Below, piece after piece: positions 34,339 through 45,505 of a stretch of DNA of 64,000 nt. Positions within the stretch are counted from its first letter, which is position 1; each line of letters starts with the position of its first letter. The position numbers were made by a program, and so were the translations under genes. The DNA is from Cryptomeria japonica (taxonomy: Eukaryota; Streptophyta; Pinopsida; Cupressales; Cupressaceae), in assembly GCF_030272615.1 (NCBI RefSeq), contig NC_081412.1, forward strand, positions 666,794,352-666,858,351. The letters run 5' to 3'. The notes beneath the pieces are model-generated. The model ran no database searches, was not told the DNA's origin, and was given only the letters and a program-made list of their open reading frames with translations.

Positions 34339-35124
34339 TGTTGGAAAATGCACACTCCAATGAGAAATTGTAGGTGATTGAAGGTATTGTCATTGATGGC
34401 AACCTTACAATAATGTGATACCAGTAGGCACCAGCACTAGCAGATTCTACACCAGCACACAGTTTAGCGACACCGAAAAGATTGATCACTGGCACCATGG
34501 CTGATGGGAATTTTGTTTAAATGTATTTTGTATCTAATTGTAAAATATTTTGTAAGCTGACTTGATAGATTGTAATATGACTCATATAAGTATGAGATCA
34601 TTGTAGATCATTTAGTGTGTGATAGATGGAAGGATTAATGCAGACCTAATATGTGAATTGTAAGGCAGATATTGGATAAGGGTTTATGTATGTTGCAGAG
34701 CTTAAACCGGTACTGAATCTGGCATTGTAGATGCTGATTTGAAGTAGTACAAGACATTGGATTTGTATAATCCATTTCTGTAAGTCAGTGTGACTTCTTT
34801 TGTAACTGAGCAGTGAGCTCTAGGCACTTGGCCTTCCTGCATGTGCAGGCCCCCATTGTAAATAGTAATATTCCCTTATTGGCCAGTAAGCGAATATTGT
34901 GGGTCACAAAGCCCACCGAGGTTTTTCCCACAATGGGTTTCCTCATTAAAATATTGTGTTATGGTGTGCCTTTTATGTTGTGGTTATTGTTCTTATTTAT
35001 TGCATTACTTTTGGTTTACTTGTACACAGTTTTGAAATGCTTTTCATGTTATAAGTTAAGAAAATTCTTATATCGATCAGATACTGATTCACCCCCCCTC
35101 TCAGTATCTTTGGGAATCCTAACA
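34339..35124 (+). repeat. 3' LTR of element E
   Basis: 786 bp, starting TGTTGGAAAATGC and ending CCTAACA. It differs from the 5' LTR at about 43 positions, most C/T or G/A, with no net length change. It is followed by TSD TATAC. Confidence 0.95.
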
Positions 35125-35129
35125 TATAC
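35125..35129 (+). repeat. Target site duplication of element E, right (TATAC)
   Basis: Exact copy of 17893-17897. Confidence 0.9.
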
Positions 35130-35460
35130 AAGGATGAGGAAGAGGTCAGAGCTACTACTTTGGAGGTGGCCATACTAACACAACAATATGGAAAAGGATT
35201 CTTGATCATTCAATGGATGGGATACAACGACAAAGGACCTATAGGAAAACGTCAGGAAGGCATTACAGAACTACTAGAACCTCCTTCACAATTTTACGGA
35301 GACAAAATAGGGTTGGGATATAGACACAACATACCATCTAGGCACAAACAAAACAAATATCAGAAACCTTAGTGGAAAGCAAAAAAGAAATACAATAAGA
35401 ACTCATGGCAAGAGGCACTAAACCAAGTAGTAGAAACAACAAGGAAAGAGCGAGAACACC
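35130..35460 (+). pseudogene. G-patch-like domain, element D
   Basis: Directly after element E the frame KDEEEVRATTLEVAI leads into QYGKGFLIIQWMGYNDKG, PIGKRQEGITELLEP and IGLGYRH. This is the same G-patch-like domain as in H (QYGKGYEIMQKYEGKGPIGK) and A. The join with 17897 matches WLYKDED of element H. A stop at 35370 follows. Confidence 0.72.
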
Positions 35461-36560
35461 AGTAAAAAGAGAAACGACAAGAGGAACTAGTCATTCAAAA
35501 GGAAGAAGCATCTTATGAGAAAGTACATCATGTAGATAACTTATTCAGAACAATACAGAGTCACCACTCGAAGACATCATTGCTCCCCAAGGAGAAACTG
35601 TGTATGAACAAATGCAAAGGTTACAAGAAGGATCTGATTCTGAATAAAAAAAACTACAAGATTGGTATCAATTATCAAAGATCTTTTCTCACCCTACAAC
35701 ATACTTGTCAGTAGCACTGAAAGACTCTCAGACAATACTTCTGAAACTGATTCTAATGACTATGAATGGGGTATTTGTTCAAATATTACTAAGGATGTTG
35801 AAGAAGGTTCTATCCATTCATATACACCCCTTTCTCAGGAGGGACAAGGCACAGAGTCTTGATTAATTGAATTCGGACCACTACATATCTACGAGGATAA
35901 GGAGAACGAGCAACAACACTACGACCAAGTTTACATAGAAGATGATACCATCAAAGACCTTGGCAGTCTCATTAACCTAACCAGCATCCCAAACAACTAT
36001 AACACTACCTCTATCATGACACTTACTGCAACTGATCTCAACCCACCAAATGACTCTTTACCGCTTGTATTTCCTGATCTCATAGACTGGGATGAACCTG
36101 TTACCTATATTCCCAGATGATGAATCCATTATCCAATATCTATGTACAGTCAACCCGAAAACATGCTCTACCAGCGAACAAAATAACAATATCTGCAATC
36201 AAGGGAGTGTCAAGTCTCTCAGTCGCAAAAATGAAAGAAATAAAGGATTTAATGTTGAAAACCAATCAATGGCAGTATTAGATCACAAAAAAGTAAAAAT
36301 AAAGGATGCATATGCAGGTGAAAAACTTTTTGAGGAACCTAAGGATGAGAGACTTGACACTCTTCCTGAACAATATCAAGAGAGGTCACCCATATTGATT
36401 GAGCCCACTAAATCAGTAAACATTGGTATAGAAACAACAGTCAAAGCCATACACCTAGTCGAATCACTAACAAAAGAAGAACAACTAGAGTTTATCAGAT
36501 TCTTCAAAGAAAAGGAAATAATTTTGCTTGGTCCTATGATGATATGCCTAGAATAGATCT
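35461..36560 (+). pseudogene. Acidic linker before RT, element D
   Basis: Broken blocks, the longest at 36092-36556, contain DSNDYEWG (as DSNEYEWG in H) and end with ESLTKEEQLEFIRFFKEKE, the segment before RT in this family. It is probably a disordered spacer. Confidence 0.6.
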
Positions 36561-36569
36561 GAACCTGAT

Positions 36570-37047
36570 CATGCATCACTTATCTATTGCTCCAGAATCT
36601 AAGCTAGTCAAACAAAAATTAAGAAAGATGAATCCGCATGTGGCATTAATGATTAAAATTTGAACTAAAGAAGTTATTAGACGTTAGATTCATTTGACCT
36701 ATACACTATGCTGAATGGATTTCAAACATTGTACCAGTTTCAAAATAAAACGGAAGCATCAGAATATGCACAGAGTTTAGAGATGTCAACAAAGCTTGTC
36801 CAAGGGATGACTTTCCTTTTCCTAGCATTGACATAATCGTGGACCTAACAGCAGGACATGCAATGCTATCATTAATGGACAGTTTCTCTAGCAATAATCA
36901 AATCAAGATAGCTCTAGAGGATCAAGATAAAACTATGTTCACCTATCCTTGGGGAATGTATTGTTGGAACGTTATGCCTTTTGGCTTAAAGAACGTTGGG
37001 GTGACTTATCAAAGAGCGATGATGACAATCTTTCATGATATGATGCA
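36570..37047 (+). pseudogene. Reverse transcriptase of element D, 5' part
   Basis: Fragments of RT fingers (36600-36830, several stops) lead into an open block from 36839: DLTAGHAMLSLMDSF, IKIALEDQDK, GLKNVGVTYQRAMM, FHDMM. The next expected residues with the YVDD catalytic box are absent because the sequence switches to the hAT-like F near 37045. Motif A Asp is present. Confidence 0.85.
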
Positions 37048-37427
37048 AAACAAAGGAGGAATGTAAGCATGTGAGGAATGCCAAAGAGTATTATTTTCAT
37101 GAGAAAATACATAGGAAGCCTATTGAATTTAAATGTTATATTGAAGCTAGTTTTGGAAAAGCAATGCAAATAGAACAACTGGGAAAAATTGTTCAGTTAA
37201 GCATTGTTTTTTATATTTTGAGGAGAGGGTGTGCTATGACAGATTTCCCATCAATTAGTGGTTTATTACACTTTTTGAAAGTTCCTAACTATCCTAATAG
37301 ACACTAGTCAGTAAATAGTGAATGGGAATGGGCAAGTTGTCTTGCTGAGGTTGAAAAAGATGTAAAGGAAAAAATAAGAGAGTCAAACTTTATTACATTT
37401 TCTTTAGATGAGGTTACGATAGTAGAC

Positions 37428-37432
37428 AATAC
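37428..37432 (+). repeat. Target site duplication of element G (AATAC), left
   Basis: AATAC borders the LTR and recurs at 44955-44959. Confidence 0.85.
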
Positions 37433-38584
37433 TAATGAATACTAAGAGGGGGGGTGAATTAGTATACCAAAAAATACTATAATCAATCTTTTAAACAATT
37501 TAGCAGATAATCGGTGCAATAGATTCACTAATAAACTGGTTAAGATAAGTGCAAACCAAATAGCAAACAAATCATTCACCCACAAAAGCACAATCACCAT
37601 AACACAAGATATTTGATGTGGAAACCCAAATGGGAAGAACCATGGTGAGTAGAAACTCACAAGTAACTATCTATAGAATAGTAACCAGATCGGTTAAGGT
37701 CAAACCAGTTAAGGTCATACAATGTTCTTCACCAGAACAGATCTTGTTAGGAATCTAGATCTCTGTTAGGAGATAAGTTCTGTTAAAGACTACCTTGTTA
37801 AAGGATTTCAGGTCCATAGTTGTGAACAACCTTGTTAGAGGATTTACAAAGGATTTGCTGGGCCTACTCAGTTAAGGGTTTCAGACTTGTTGAAGATATT
37901 AGTAATCAACAAGTGAATGATCTAGATGCTAGCACAGTATGCTTAATTAGATCCTTGATAGCTCATTGTTAATGCTTTTCAGCATTACTTCAGTCTTCTA
38001 TAACTACACACTCTATATCTTCACACGGACCTAACCTTCTCTTCACTGATCACACATAACCTTTTTCTATTCTATATCTCATACATGCAAACCCTAGACA
38101 TGATGTCCTTATAAAGGAATCTAATTTCATGTCGGTCCAATAGAATTAGACTACAAGTTCCTAGGTACAGTGCATCTAGACACATTTGGTAACATGGCAA
38201 AAACACAGCACCAAAGTGTCGGTGGATGATAACTCATCACACATTTCAATAATACCGATTGGTAACTCATCACAGATATATACCGGTTCACCAGCTGTCA
38301 AAAATGAAGGCTGGAAGATCGTAGTGTTCTGATCAAAAGTTAACTACCGCTTGGGTCCTTTGTACCGCTTGAGATCCTCAAACCGCTTGGGGTCTTCATA
38401 CCGCTTGGGATCTTCAGTTAATCTATGACCGGTAAACCATCTTCTGCAAAATACCTATAGTCTAAAGACTATTCATTCAATAATATACAATATCGGTTGG
38501 AACAATTACCGATTGAGCATAACTCATACATCAAGAAAGTGTGTGTCCATCAATGACAATAAAAAAATCATCACAATGCCAACA
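37433..38584 (-). repeat. 3' LTR of element G
   Basis: 1,152 bp. The minus strand starts TGTTGGCATTGTGATG and ends ACCCCCCCTCTTAGTATTCATTA. Repeated 'ccgcttgg' and 'accggt' words lie inside. Confidence 0.88.
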
Positions 38585-38596
38585 ATCTCTCCCTTT
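38585..38596 (-). other. Polypurine tract, element G
   Basis: AAAGGGAGAGAT on the minus strand, directly before the 3' LTR. Confidence 0.85.
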
Positions 38597-38835
38597 GGCA
38601 TTGATGGCAACACTTAGGAAAATTTTGACATCTAAGTGTTTTTACAACAATAACACAAAAGATGCTACAATCAAAATTACTCCCCCTAAGCATATACACT
38701 ACCCCTTTTGCAAAAATTACAAGTAAGTGCATAAACATTCACCAAAATTTTAATGTATGTACACTACTCCCCCTTTTCCAACAATGACAAAGTTATGCAA
38801 ACTATCCTTTTTATAAAATAACACATAGTTGATGT

Positions 38836-41800
38836 TCATGAAAATAAGGAATTAAATTTCTCAAAAACAGATTTAAAGTTCTGCTCAAAATTTTTTATGT
38901 CCAATGTGCATGACTTAAGTAATGAGGTAGCAACCTCACTTTTAGTCTTCATCTGGAATGCCAGTTCTTCCATTGCATCGATGGTACTCAACTCTTGAGT
39001 TACCATGATGGCTTCCAAGTTGAGAAAACATCTTTGAAGAACCTACAATTTTGGCAATAGGAGCAGTTGAAGCTCCTGCAGATCTTGAGTCTGGTTGCTG
39101 ATCTCTAAGTCCATCTTGGTAGTCTGACGCTGAAAATGATGAACAGTTTATCCATAGGTAGTGAACAAATCATAGGGCATCTTGAAGTTGCTGATATATT
39201 CCTGTAACTCTGATTGGAGTTGAGCTTTCTGTTTGAGCACATCTTCACAAAACAAATGGGGTTCACAGATTTTACTCAAAAGTAATTTACCCTCACCCAT
39301 AGCAACATTGATATCATTCTGCTGCTTCAGTAGTTGTGTCCTGAGTTCATTCATGTGCTTGACTAAGGCAATATTAAGTGCCTTTTCATGGTTCTTTCTT
39401 GCAGTTTCTTGAGCAACATCTTCCAAGCATTGTACCTAGTCCTCTACTATGGTACAAAGAAGTTTGAGCTTGGATAGAGAGGAGTGGGTACTGGGGAGGT
39501 TAGTACCAGGAATTAGACTAGTAAGGGTGTCAACTGCAATTTGTATGACATCCTGTTCTTTCTTCTTCCGCAATTCTTCCAGTCTCTCTTGTGCAAGTTT
39601 GATGCCTCGAAGTAGCTTAGACTCATCTGCAGATTGAGTTAGACATGCAAGAGTTAGATCAATAGGGCTGGTGGAATCAATCTGCTTGGTTTGATCACCG
39701 GTTGCCTTAGGAGTCTTCCCTCCTTCTTTGGTCTTGATCTCCGCTTGTTTTCTCTTCTTTGCTTCCTTCTCCTCTTCCACTCTTTTCTTTTCTTCTTCTT
39801 TCTTCTTCTCTAACGCTTTCTTTTTCTCCTCTTCTTGTTTCTTCTCCATTTCTTCCTTCTTCTTATCCTCTTCCTGCTTTTTCTTCTCTTCCTCCTTCTT
39901 CCTTTCTTCTTCCTTCCTCTTGTATTCATCTTTCTTCTTCTCTTCTTCTTTTCTCTCATCTTCTTCTCTCTTCTTCTCTTCTTCTTTTCTCTTATCTTCT
40001 TCTCTTCTTCTTTTCTCTTATCTTCTTCTTGCCTAGCTATTTCCTCTTGTTCTTTCTCTGCTTTCTCTTTGTCCTATTTCTCTTTCTCAGCTTTTTCTTT
40101 GTCAAGAGTGACATCCTCATTATCTAATGCATCAACATCAATAGGGTCAATTTGTTATGTCACTCTTTCACCTTGACTGTCAAATACCTCATCTAGTTTT
40201 CCTGAGGATAGGTCAGATTCTTGATCAGCCTTCCTAGTGGCTTCAGATACTCAGTGTATTTCCACAGCAGCTTTAACATGTATGTGTGTATCCTTTTCTA
40301 CTTCAGAAGTTTTACCTTCTAGTAACCTGAGTCGCCTCCTTCTCATAAAGAAGATGCCTTTGTTCTTATCCATAATTTCAAATAACTTTGAATTTGAAGC
40401 ATCAGGAAAGTATTGTGCAAAATTTTTCTCCCAGATCTCTTATTCTCTCTTAATGGCAATGCACCATTTATTATCTAAAGAATTATACAAAGAATTTGGA
40501 GTAATAGATTTAATCTCAGAAGGTGACCGATCATTAATACATAAATATTTAATGACCTCCTATTCTACCTCCTCTTTCTCACTATCATTAAAGTCATCAA
40601 ATTGTTCCTTTAAGTCATTAAGAAAATTCCTCCTAATATTCTTTATTGTCCTTTGACAATGTGTCATTGGTTTATAAGAGGAAATATCTATATTTACTGG
40701 TGTAGAAGTTGCGGGTACATTAATGGTAGACTTCAACTTTTTGCTTGATTGCCTTGTCTTCTTTATTTGAATATCCAGTTCAGTGTCTTCTGACTCCGAT
40801 GAGTGAGTCTTGGATTTCTGCTTCCTCTCAAATACTTTTGCCAGAATGATCTCAGGTTTCTTTTTGGTTGGTGACCGCTTGGTCACTTTCGGACTGGCAG
40901 ATGTAACCGATGCAGATATTGATGGCACTACATTGCCCTTTTTCTTCTTCGGTTCCTCAATCGGTGTGACCCTCTCTAAGTAGGTACTGGTTCTTTTCTT
41001 CTTTGCATCCAGCGGTGAGGCAATTAGGGTAGAGGCATACTCGATCAATAAGTCATTCACCACTTCATACCCCATAGGGCCAACTACTTCCTTTCTAGGT
41101 TCCACAACTTCTATTATGTAGTCATCTGTCCTTATTGTGAAGCAGATGTCATCTTCATACTTCTTCACTATATCACCAGATATCCTCATTCTCTGGCTCA
41201 TCTTTCATTTGAATTCATCAAAATACTTACCTAGAACCTCAAGATATGCAGTTCCCACTACTTGTAGACTCTCCTTAATCTGTCTAGAAATCGGTAGGTT
41301 AGTAGACCATTGAACATCACCTACTCTAGGGAAATAACCTTGAAAATAGAAGAATAGACCGACCAAAAGTTAGCCAAACTTGAACCTCAGTGATTTATCC
41401 TATTTGATGGATTTCAGATTCGCCAATAATTGCTTCTATAAGCAAGTACATAGGTCATATTTAGTATCTTTCTTGATCATCTTGTAAGCAGCATTCACTG
41501 TAGTAGCAGGGACAAAATTCATTCTACTAGAATAAAATATTCTGTAACCAATCACCATGCAAGCGTATTTTACCAAATCATCAAAAATGGTATTGATGGT
41601 CATTCCCTGTTGGTCACTCATAGAACCGGTGAGCTTTGTCATTTTAGTTTTGGTGACCTTCCATAGAGTTGGTACTTCTCCAACATTGCAGAATCTGGTG
41701 ACGACATGAATCGCTTCCGGTGTGATGTCATGGGTTCGCACGAGATACATCTTGTCACCATGCACTCTGCTGAGGATAATGCGAATATGTTCTTCTGTAA

Positions 41801-42083
41801 ATTCTTCTAGAAAGTATACTGCATTGTGTAGGTTCATCTTCTCGAGGATGCTATACTCTAGTTTGATCTTCTTGTCATCTCCACAGAACAGACTTAGATG
41901 GGAGTGAATTACTAGGGATCCTAGGTCTTCCAACTTACAGTCTATATACCCTGAAATATCTTCCTCGATAATAACTCTGACAGGAATTTGAGATAGGGAA
42001 TTGTATCTCATTTTATTTTGAAGAAACTTAGGTGTATCTTTAGGTACACTAGAACTAGAATGAGATGCAGAAGCCATAACCAA
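38836..42083 (-). pseudogene. ORF2 of element G: helical domain, linker and coiled coil
   Basis: The start is MASASHSSSSVP (42077). Block 42083-41436 has LSQIPVRVIIEEDISGYI, HIRIILSRVHGDKMYLV, DITPEAIHVV and CMVIGYRIFYSSRMN, aligned with ORF2 of E. Block 41201-40560 continues with SQRMRISGDIVKKYEDDICFTI (E: SQAIVDKYKDDIYFVV) and a Ser/Lys-rich tail. Block 39849-39436 is nearly pure Lys/Glu and then a coil. Block 39426-38836 ends it. Stops separate the blocks. A DNA- or RNA-related role is unknown. No enzyme motif is seen. Confidence 0.7.
39760..40080. repeat. Polypyrimidine/polypurine tract (TTC/GAA-rich)
   Basis: About 300 bases almost purely C/T on the plus strand, made of cttctt, tcttcc and similar triplets. 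On the minus strand it encodes the Lys/Glu-rich run of ORF2. The plus-strand open frames here (Ser/Phe/Leu-rich) are shadows. Confidence 0.8.
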
Positions 42084-42510
42084 ATGATAAGAAAGAATTT
42101 TTGGAAAATACCTTCACAATCTGAAATTTAGGTTTTCCAATATCGCACACAGTACACCACTTCGGTTGCTAGTTCACCGCTTAGTGTTCTTCACTGATTG
42201 CTTGAAGATGATTGCAATATTTCACACATGATTTCTCCAAATGCTAAACAAATTTCTCTGGTTTCTTTGCTCTTGAAGATTCTTCTTTCGAAAGCAGATA
42301 AGTGAAAATGACGACGAAAATCCCTTTTAAACAAACTCTTACCTACCATAATAAATGCATCACCGCTAGGGTACAAACCCTAATTTTGCCTTTTATCACT
42401 TCAGATCTTCTACCGATTGATAGGTAACATATACTGATGACGGTCTTTACTGGTATAACTGGGGGTTTGAAATATTTCTCCAATATGTTCCCCCTAATCT
42501 TTTATGAAGC

Positions 42511-43623
42511 TCAGTTTGCCAGTTCAAAGATTTCTACACTAGGTGCAGAAACAGGTTCATCCTGTGACTCTTCTTCTGATTTCTTTTTCCAAGTTTTATT
42601 CATTTCCACCTGAATGATTTCAACATCAATCTTCCCTTCTAGAGTGATTGGTATATCACTCGATAGGTTCTTTCTCAGTCTACAAGTTCTGGCAGTGTGT
42701 CCCAGTTTGTTGCAATGATAACATATCATTCCAGGTGTTCTCTGTGGCCTGTTATTCATACTTCCATTCTTCCTTCTGCATGTTGCAATAGTGTGATTGC
42801 TACCATGACAGATCAAACAAGTTGCTTTCCAACTAGTTTCCACTTGATAACCGACTGACTGATGGTCATAGGTATTGTACCGGTTGGGATTCCAGTTCAC
42901 AGGAAGTTCCGGAATAACTCCTTGAGTCCTTGGAGAATATCTCCCAGTGTTGTGCAAAACCGACCTGCATTCAAATTCTCTATTCCCAAACTTGTTGCAT
43001 GCATAATAGTTTCCATTAAATCTATTGGATCTAGGCATATTGTTTTGAAAATAAGGAAAATTGTTGTAGGCCTTGCTTCTACACACATTGGCAGTATGTC
43101 CTTCTTTGAGACAATTAAAGCAAACAGGTTTAAATTTTTGCTTACCTTTATCCTTGGATGTCGATTGATTTTTTGATACTCCATCTTTTGTTCTAGAGGT
43201 CTCACCTTCCTCATACCCAGAGAAACCAAGTCCAGTGGTATTCTTTACTAGCTTTGCCGATTCTAGCTTTTGCTCTAGCTTAGCAGTACTTTGATTGAAT
43301 TTGGCAAGTATTTCCTTTGACTCAGTAAGTTCCTTGGAAATAGCAGCATTGGATTCCATCAAGGTTGCATTCTCAGAAATAGCCATGTTTAGTTCACCTT
43401 GTATCACTTCTTTTTCCACTTTACTCTCCTGGAGATGAGCGGTAAGGGTATTGATTTCTTTCTTTAGCATGGAGATCTCATGATCTTTGTGCTTTACCAG
43501 ATCTTCAGTTTTCCTTCTATTCTCAAGCTCCTGACTCATTTTGATAGTCAGTCCTTCTAAGTCCCTTCTCAAATTGACTTTAAATTTATTCAATTTTTCA
43601 ACTTCTTCAACTAGGGCATCCAT
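42511..43623 (-). CDS. ORF1 of element G: coiled coil with zinc knuckles
   Basis: 370 codons open. Residues 1-135 are a heptad-like coiled coil (LEGLTIKMSQELENRRKTED and on). A GLGFSGYEEGETS spacer follows, then knuckles CFNCLKEGHTANVC, a decayed one (YYACNKFGNREFEC, first Cys and His lost), CLICHGSNHTIATC and CYHCNKLGHTARTC. E has four intact knuckles and the same GLGFE.GE spacer. This is a Gag-like RNA-binding protein. The true start is probably upstream (near 43780) but is broken by stops. Confidence 0.8.
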   Translation of the reverse strand: MDALVEEVEKLNKFKVNLRRDLEGLTIKMSQELENRRKTEDLVKHKDHEISMLKKEINTLTAHLQESKVEKEVIQGELNMAISENATLMESNAAISKELTESKEILAKFNQSTAKLEQKLESAKLVKNTTGLGFSGYEEGETSRTKDGVSKNQSTSKDKGKQKFKPVCFNCLKEGHTANVCRSKAYNNFPYFQNNMPRSNRFNGNYYACNKFGNREFECRSVLHNTGRYSPRTQGVIPELPVNWNPNRYNTYDHQSVGYQVETSWKATCLICHGSNHTIATCRRKNGSMNNRPQRTPGMICYHCNKLGHTARTCRLRKNLSSDIPITLEGKIDVEIIQVEMNKTWKKKSEEESQDEPVSAPSVEIFELAN

Positions 43624-43820
43624 GTCAGCTTCATCAAAAGAGTTACTTCAGTGAGTTCCATCAGTTTCTCAGCATGCTCTCTTCTCTTGGCCAAAGAGGC
43701 TTTATACTTGACTTTGAGTTCATCATAGGCTCTCTCATTCTGAGTGAGATGATGAGTAAGTTCCCTCACACTCTATTCCCCCATATCTCCTTCCAAGTGG
43801 TTAGACTTATAGAAAGGTTG

Positions 43821-43833
43821 GCTTTGATATCAA
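43821..43833 (-). other. Primer binding site, element G
   Basis: TTGATATCAAAGC on the minus strand, just after the 5' LTR. It is a decayed TGGTATCAGAGC (initiator tRNA-Met type). Confidence 0.7.
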
Positions 43834-43834
43834 T

Positions 43835-44954
43835 TGATGAATACTAAGAGGAGGGGTGAATTAGTATACCAAAAAATACTGTAATCAATCTTTTAAATAG
43901 TTTAGCAGATAACCGGTGCAATAGATTCACTAATAAACTGGTTAAGATAAGTGCAAACCAAATAGAAAACAAAGCATTCACCCACAAAAGCATAATCACC
44001 ATAACACAAGATATTTGACGTGGAAACCCAAATGGGAAAAACCATGGTGAGCAGAAACTCACAAGTAACTATTTGCAGAATAGTAAACAGACCGGTTAAG
44101 GTCATAAAATGTTCTTCACCATAATAGATCCTGTTAGGAATCTAGATCTTTGTTAGGAGATAAGTCCTATTAAAGACTACCTTGTTAAAGGATTCCAGAT
44201 CCACAATTGTGAACCACCTTGTTACAGGATTTACAAAGGCTTTGTTGGGCCTACCTAGTTAAGGGTTTCAGACTTGTCGAAGATATTAGTAATCAACAAG
44301 TGAATGATCTAGATGCTAGCACAGTATGCTTAATTAGATCCTTGACAGCTCATTGTTAATGCTTTTTAGCATTACTTCAGTCTTCTATAACTACACACTC
44401 TATATCTTCACATAGACCTAACCTTCTCTTCACTGATCGCACATAACCTTTTTCTATTCTATATCTCATACATGCAAACCCTTGACATGACGTCCTTATA
44501 AAGGAATCTAATTTCATGTCGGTCCAATAGAATTAGACTACAAGTTCCTAGGTACAGTGCATCTAGACACATTTTGTAACATGACACAAACACACTGCCA
44601 AAGTGTCAGTGGATGATAACTCATCACAGATATATACCGGTTAATACAATATATTGATTATCGGTTGTCAAAAATGAAGACTGGAAGATCGTAGTGTTTC
44701 GATCAAAAGTTAACTACCACTTGGGTCCTTCATACTGCTTGAGATCCTCGAACCACTTGGGGTCTTCATACAACTTGGGATCTTTAGTTAATCTGTGACC
44801 GGTAAACCATCTTCTGCAAAATACCTATAGTCTAAAGACTATTCATTCAATAATACACAATACCGATTGGAACAATTACCGGTTGAGCATAACTCATACA
44901 TCAAGAAAGTGTGTGTCCATCAATGACAATCAAAACATCATCACAATGCCAAAA
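43835..44954 (-). repeat. 5' LTR of element G
   Basis: 1,120 bp, matching 37433-38584 with scattered changes and short indels. It ends CACCCCTCCTCTTAGTATTCATCA on the minus strand except for the last bases, which differ from its mate. Confidence 0.88.
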
Positions 44955-44959
44955 AATAC
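44955..44959 (+). repeat. Target site duplication of element G (AATAC), right
   Basis: Equal to 37428-37432. Confidence 0.85.
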
Positions 44960-45505
44960 TTCATGGGTATGCATGCATGTTTATACTATAGAGAATCATA
45001 CCTGCCAACCTCATCTACTATCTGTTGCTAAAATGAAGGAGAGTGCAACAGCGGAAAATTTATTTCAACTAGTAAAGAGAAGTTTAATTGAATATGGAGG
45101 TATGGATGACATGAAAGTAGCCAAAAAATTAGTTTGTGTTGGAGCAGATGGAGCTTCAGTAATGTAAGGTCACAAGAATGGTCTTTGTACAAATATTGAA
45201 ACTTCATTTGCACAGTACATTATTGTAATTCACTGCATGGCTCATAGAATGAATCTAGCTTTTGGAATTGTGAGCAAGTTTGCTTCGGTAAAAAAAAAAG
45301 AAATTTTAATCAGAGGGCTCTACTCACACTTTTGTCGAAGTCCCAAGTGATTTATGAAATTTTAACACTTTGCTGATGGAATAACTGATGGGACTATTTC
45401 ACACAACTCGTGATGAATTAGATCAACCAAAATTTCCTGACCTTCTTCGGAGGTTAAGTAATCTAGAGACACTCTTAACTTTAGCATCTCTTCTGCCCAT
45501 GCTAG

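Larger units (their letters stand above)
17898..35124 (+). mobile_element. Non-autonomous LTR retrotransposon E, complete
   Basis: Two 786-bp LTRs (17898-18683 and 34339-35124), both TGTTGG...CTAACA, an initiator-Met-type PBS, a polypurine tract and a TSD of TATAC define a whole element of 17,227 bp. Of this, 11,449 bp is the later CACTA insertion. The remaining 4.2 kb interior has ORF1 (coiled coil plus four zinc knuckles) and ORF2 (helical domain, linker, coiled coil) but no protease, RT, RNase H or integrase. It must have been mobilised in trans. I count about 43 substitutions between the LTRs (about 5.5%), mostly transitions. Confidence 0.92.
10447..37047 (+). mobile_element. Ty3/gypsy (Tat-like) element D, split by element E
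   Basis: The 5' LTR (10447-11878), PBS, leader, gag and protease run to 17897. G-patch, linker and the first part of RT resume at 35130 and end abruptly near 37047. The split is explained by element E, with target duplication TATAC. Removing E leaves the frame continuous at the join, where the codons match those of element H at the same place. RT ends before its YVDD box, where the hAT-like sequence F begins. Its 3' half is missing. Confidence 0.85.
37433..44954 (-). mobile_element. Non-autonomous LTR retrotransposon G, complete
   Basis: LTRs at 43835-44954 (5', minus sense) and 37433-38584 (3'), a PBS, a polypurine tract and TSD AATAC define a 7,522-bp element. The 5.2-kb interior has ORF1 (coiled coil and zinc knuckles) and ORF2 (helical domain, Lys/Glu-rich linker, coiled coil) but no RT, RNase H, protease or integrase. 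It is the same kind of element as E, in the other orientation. Terminal dinucleotides have decayed (TGTTGG is TTTTGG at 44954, and CA is TA at 37433). Confidence 0.9.
37048..45505 (+). pseudogene. hAT-like transposase gene F, split by element G
   Basis: Part 1 (37048-37427) reads NAKEYYFHEKIHRKP, then VGKI-like LGKIVQLSIVF, GLLHFLKVPNYPN and ITFSLDEVTIVDN. Part 2 (44960-45505) continues with SWVCMHVYTIENHT, ESATAENLFQLV, KKLVCVGADGASVM, IHCMAHRMNLAFGIVSKF and LYSHFCRSPK. This is the RNase H-like core of the zinc finger 862/DUF4371-type hAT-related family of plants (from memory). Removing G and one TSD copy restores the frame. Stops at 37307 and after VM (45165) and later frameshifts mark it as a relic. 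Ends and TIRs are not visible, and it may be truncated. Confidence 0.72.

Noticed and set aside
34813-35178. Open frame across the 3' LTR of E with hydrophobic segments (also 18456-18731)
   Set aside because: It lies within the LTR in both copies and has no recognised motif. Non-coding U3-U5 sequence explains it.
39728-40176. Overlapping plus-strand open frames rich in Ser, Phe and Leu, resembling membrane proteins
   Set aside because: They are readings of the pyrimidine tract. The Lys/Glu-rich minus frame is the one continuous with ORF2 of element G.
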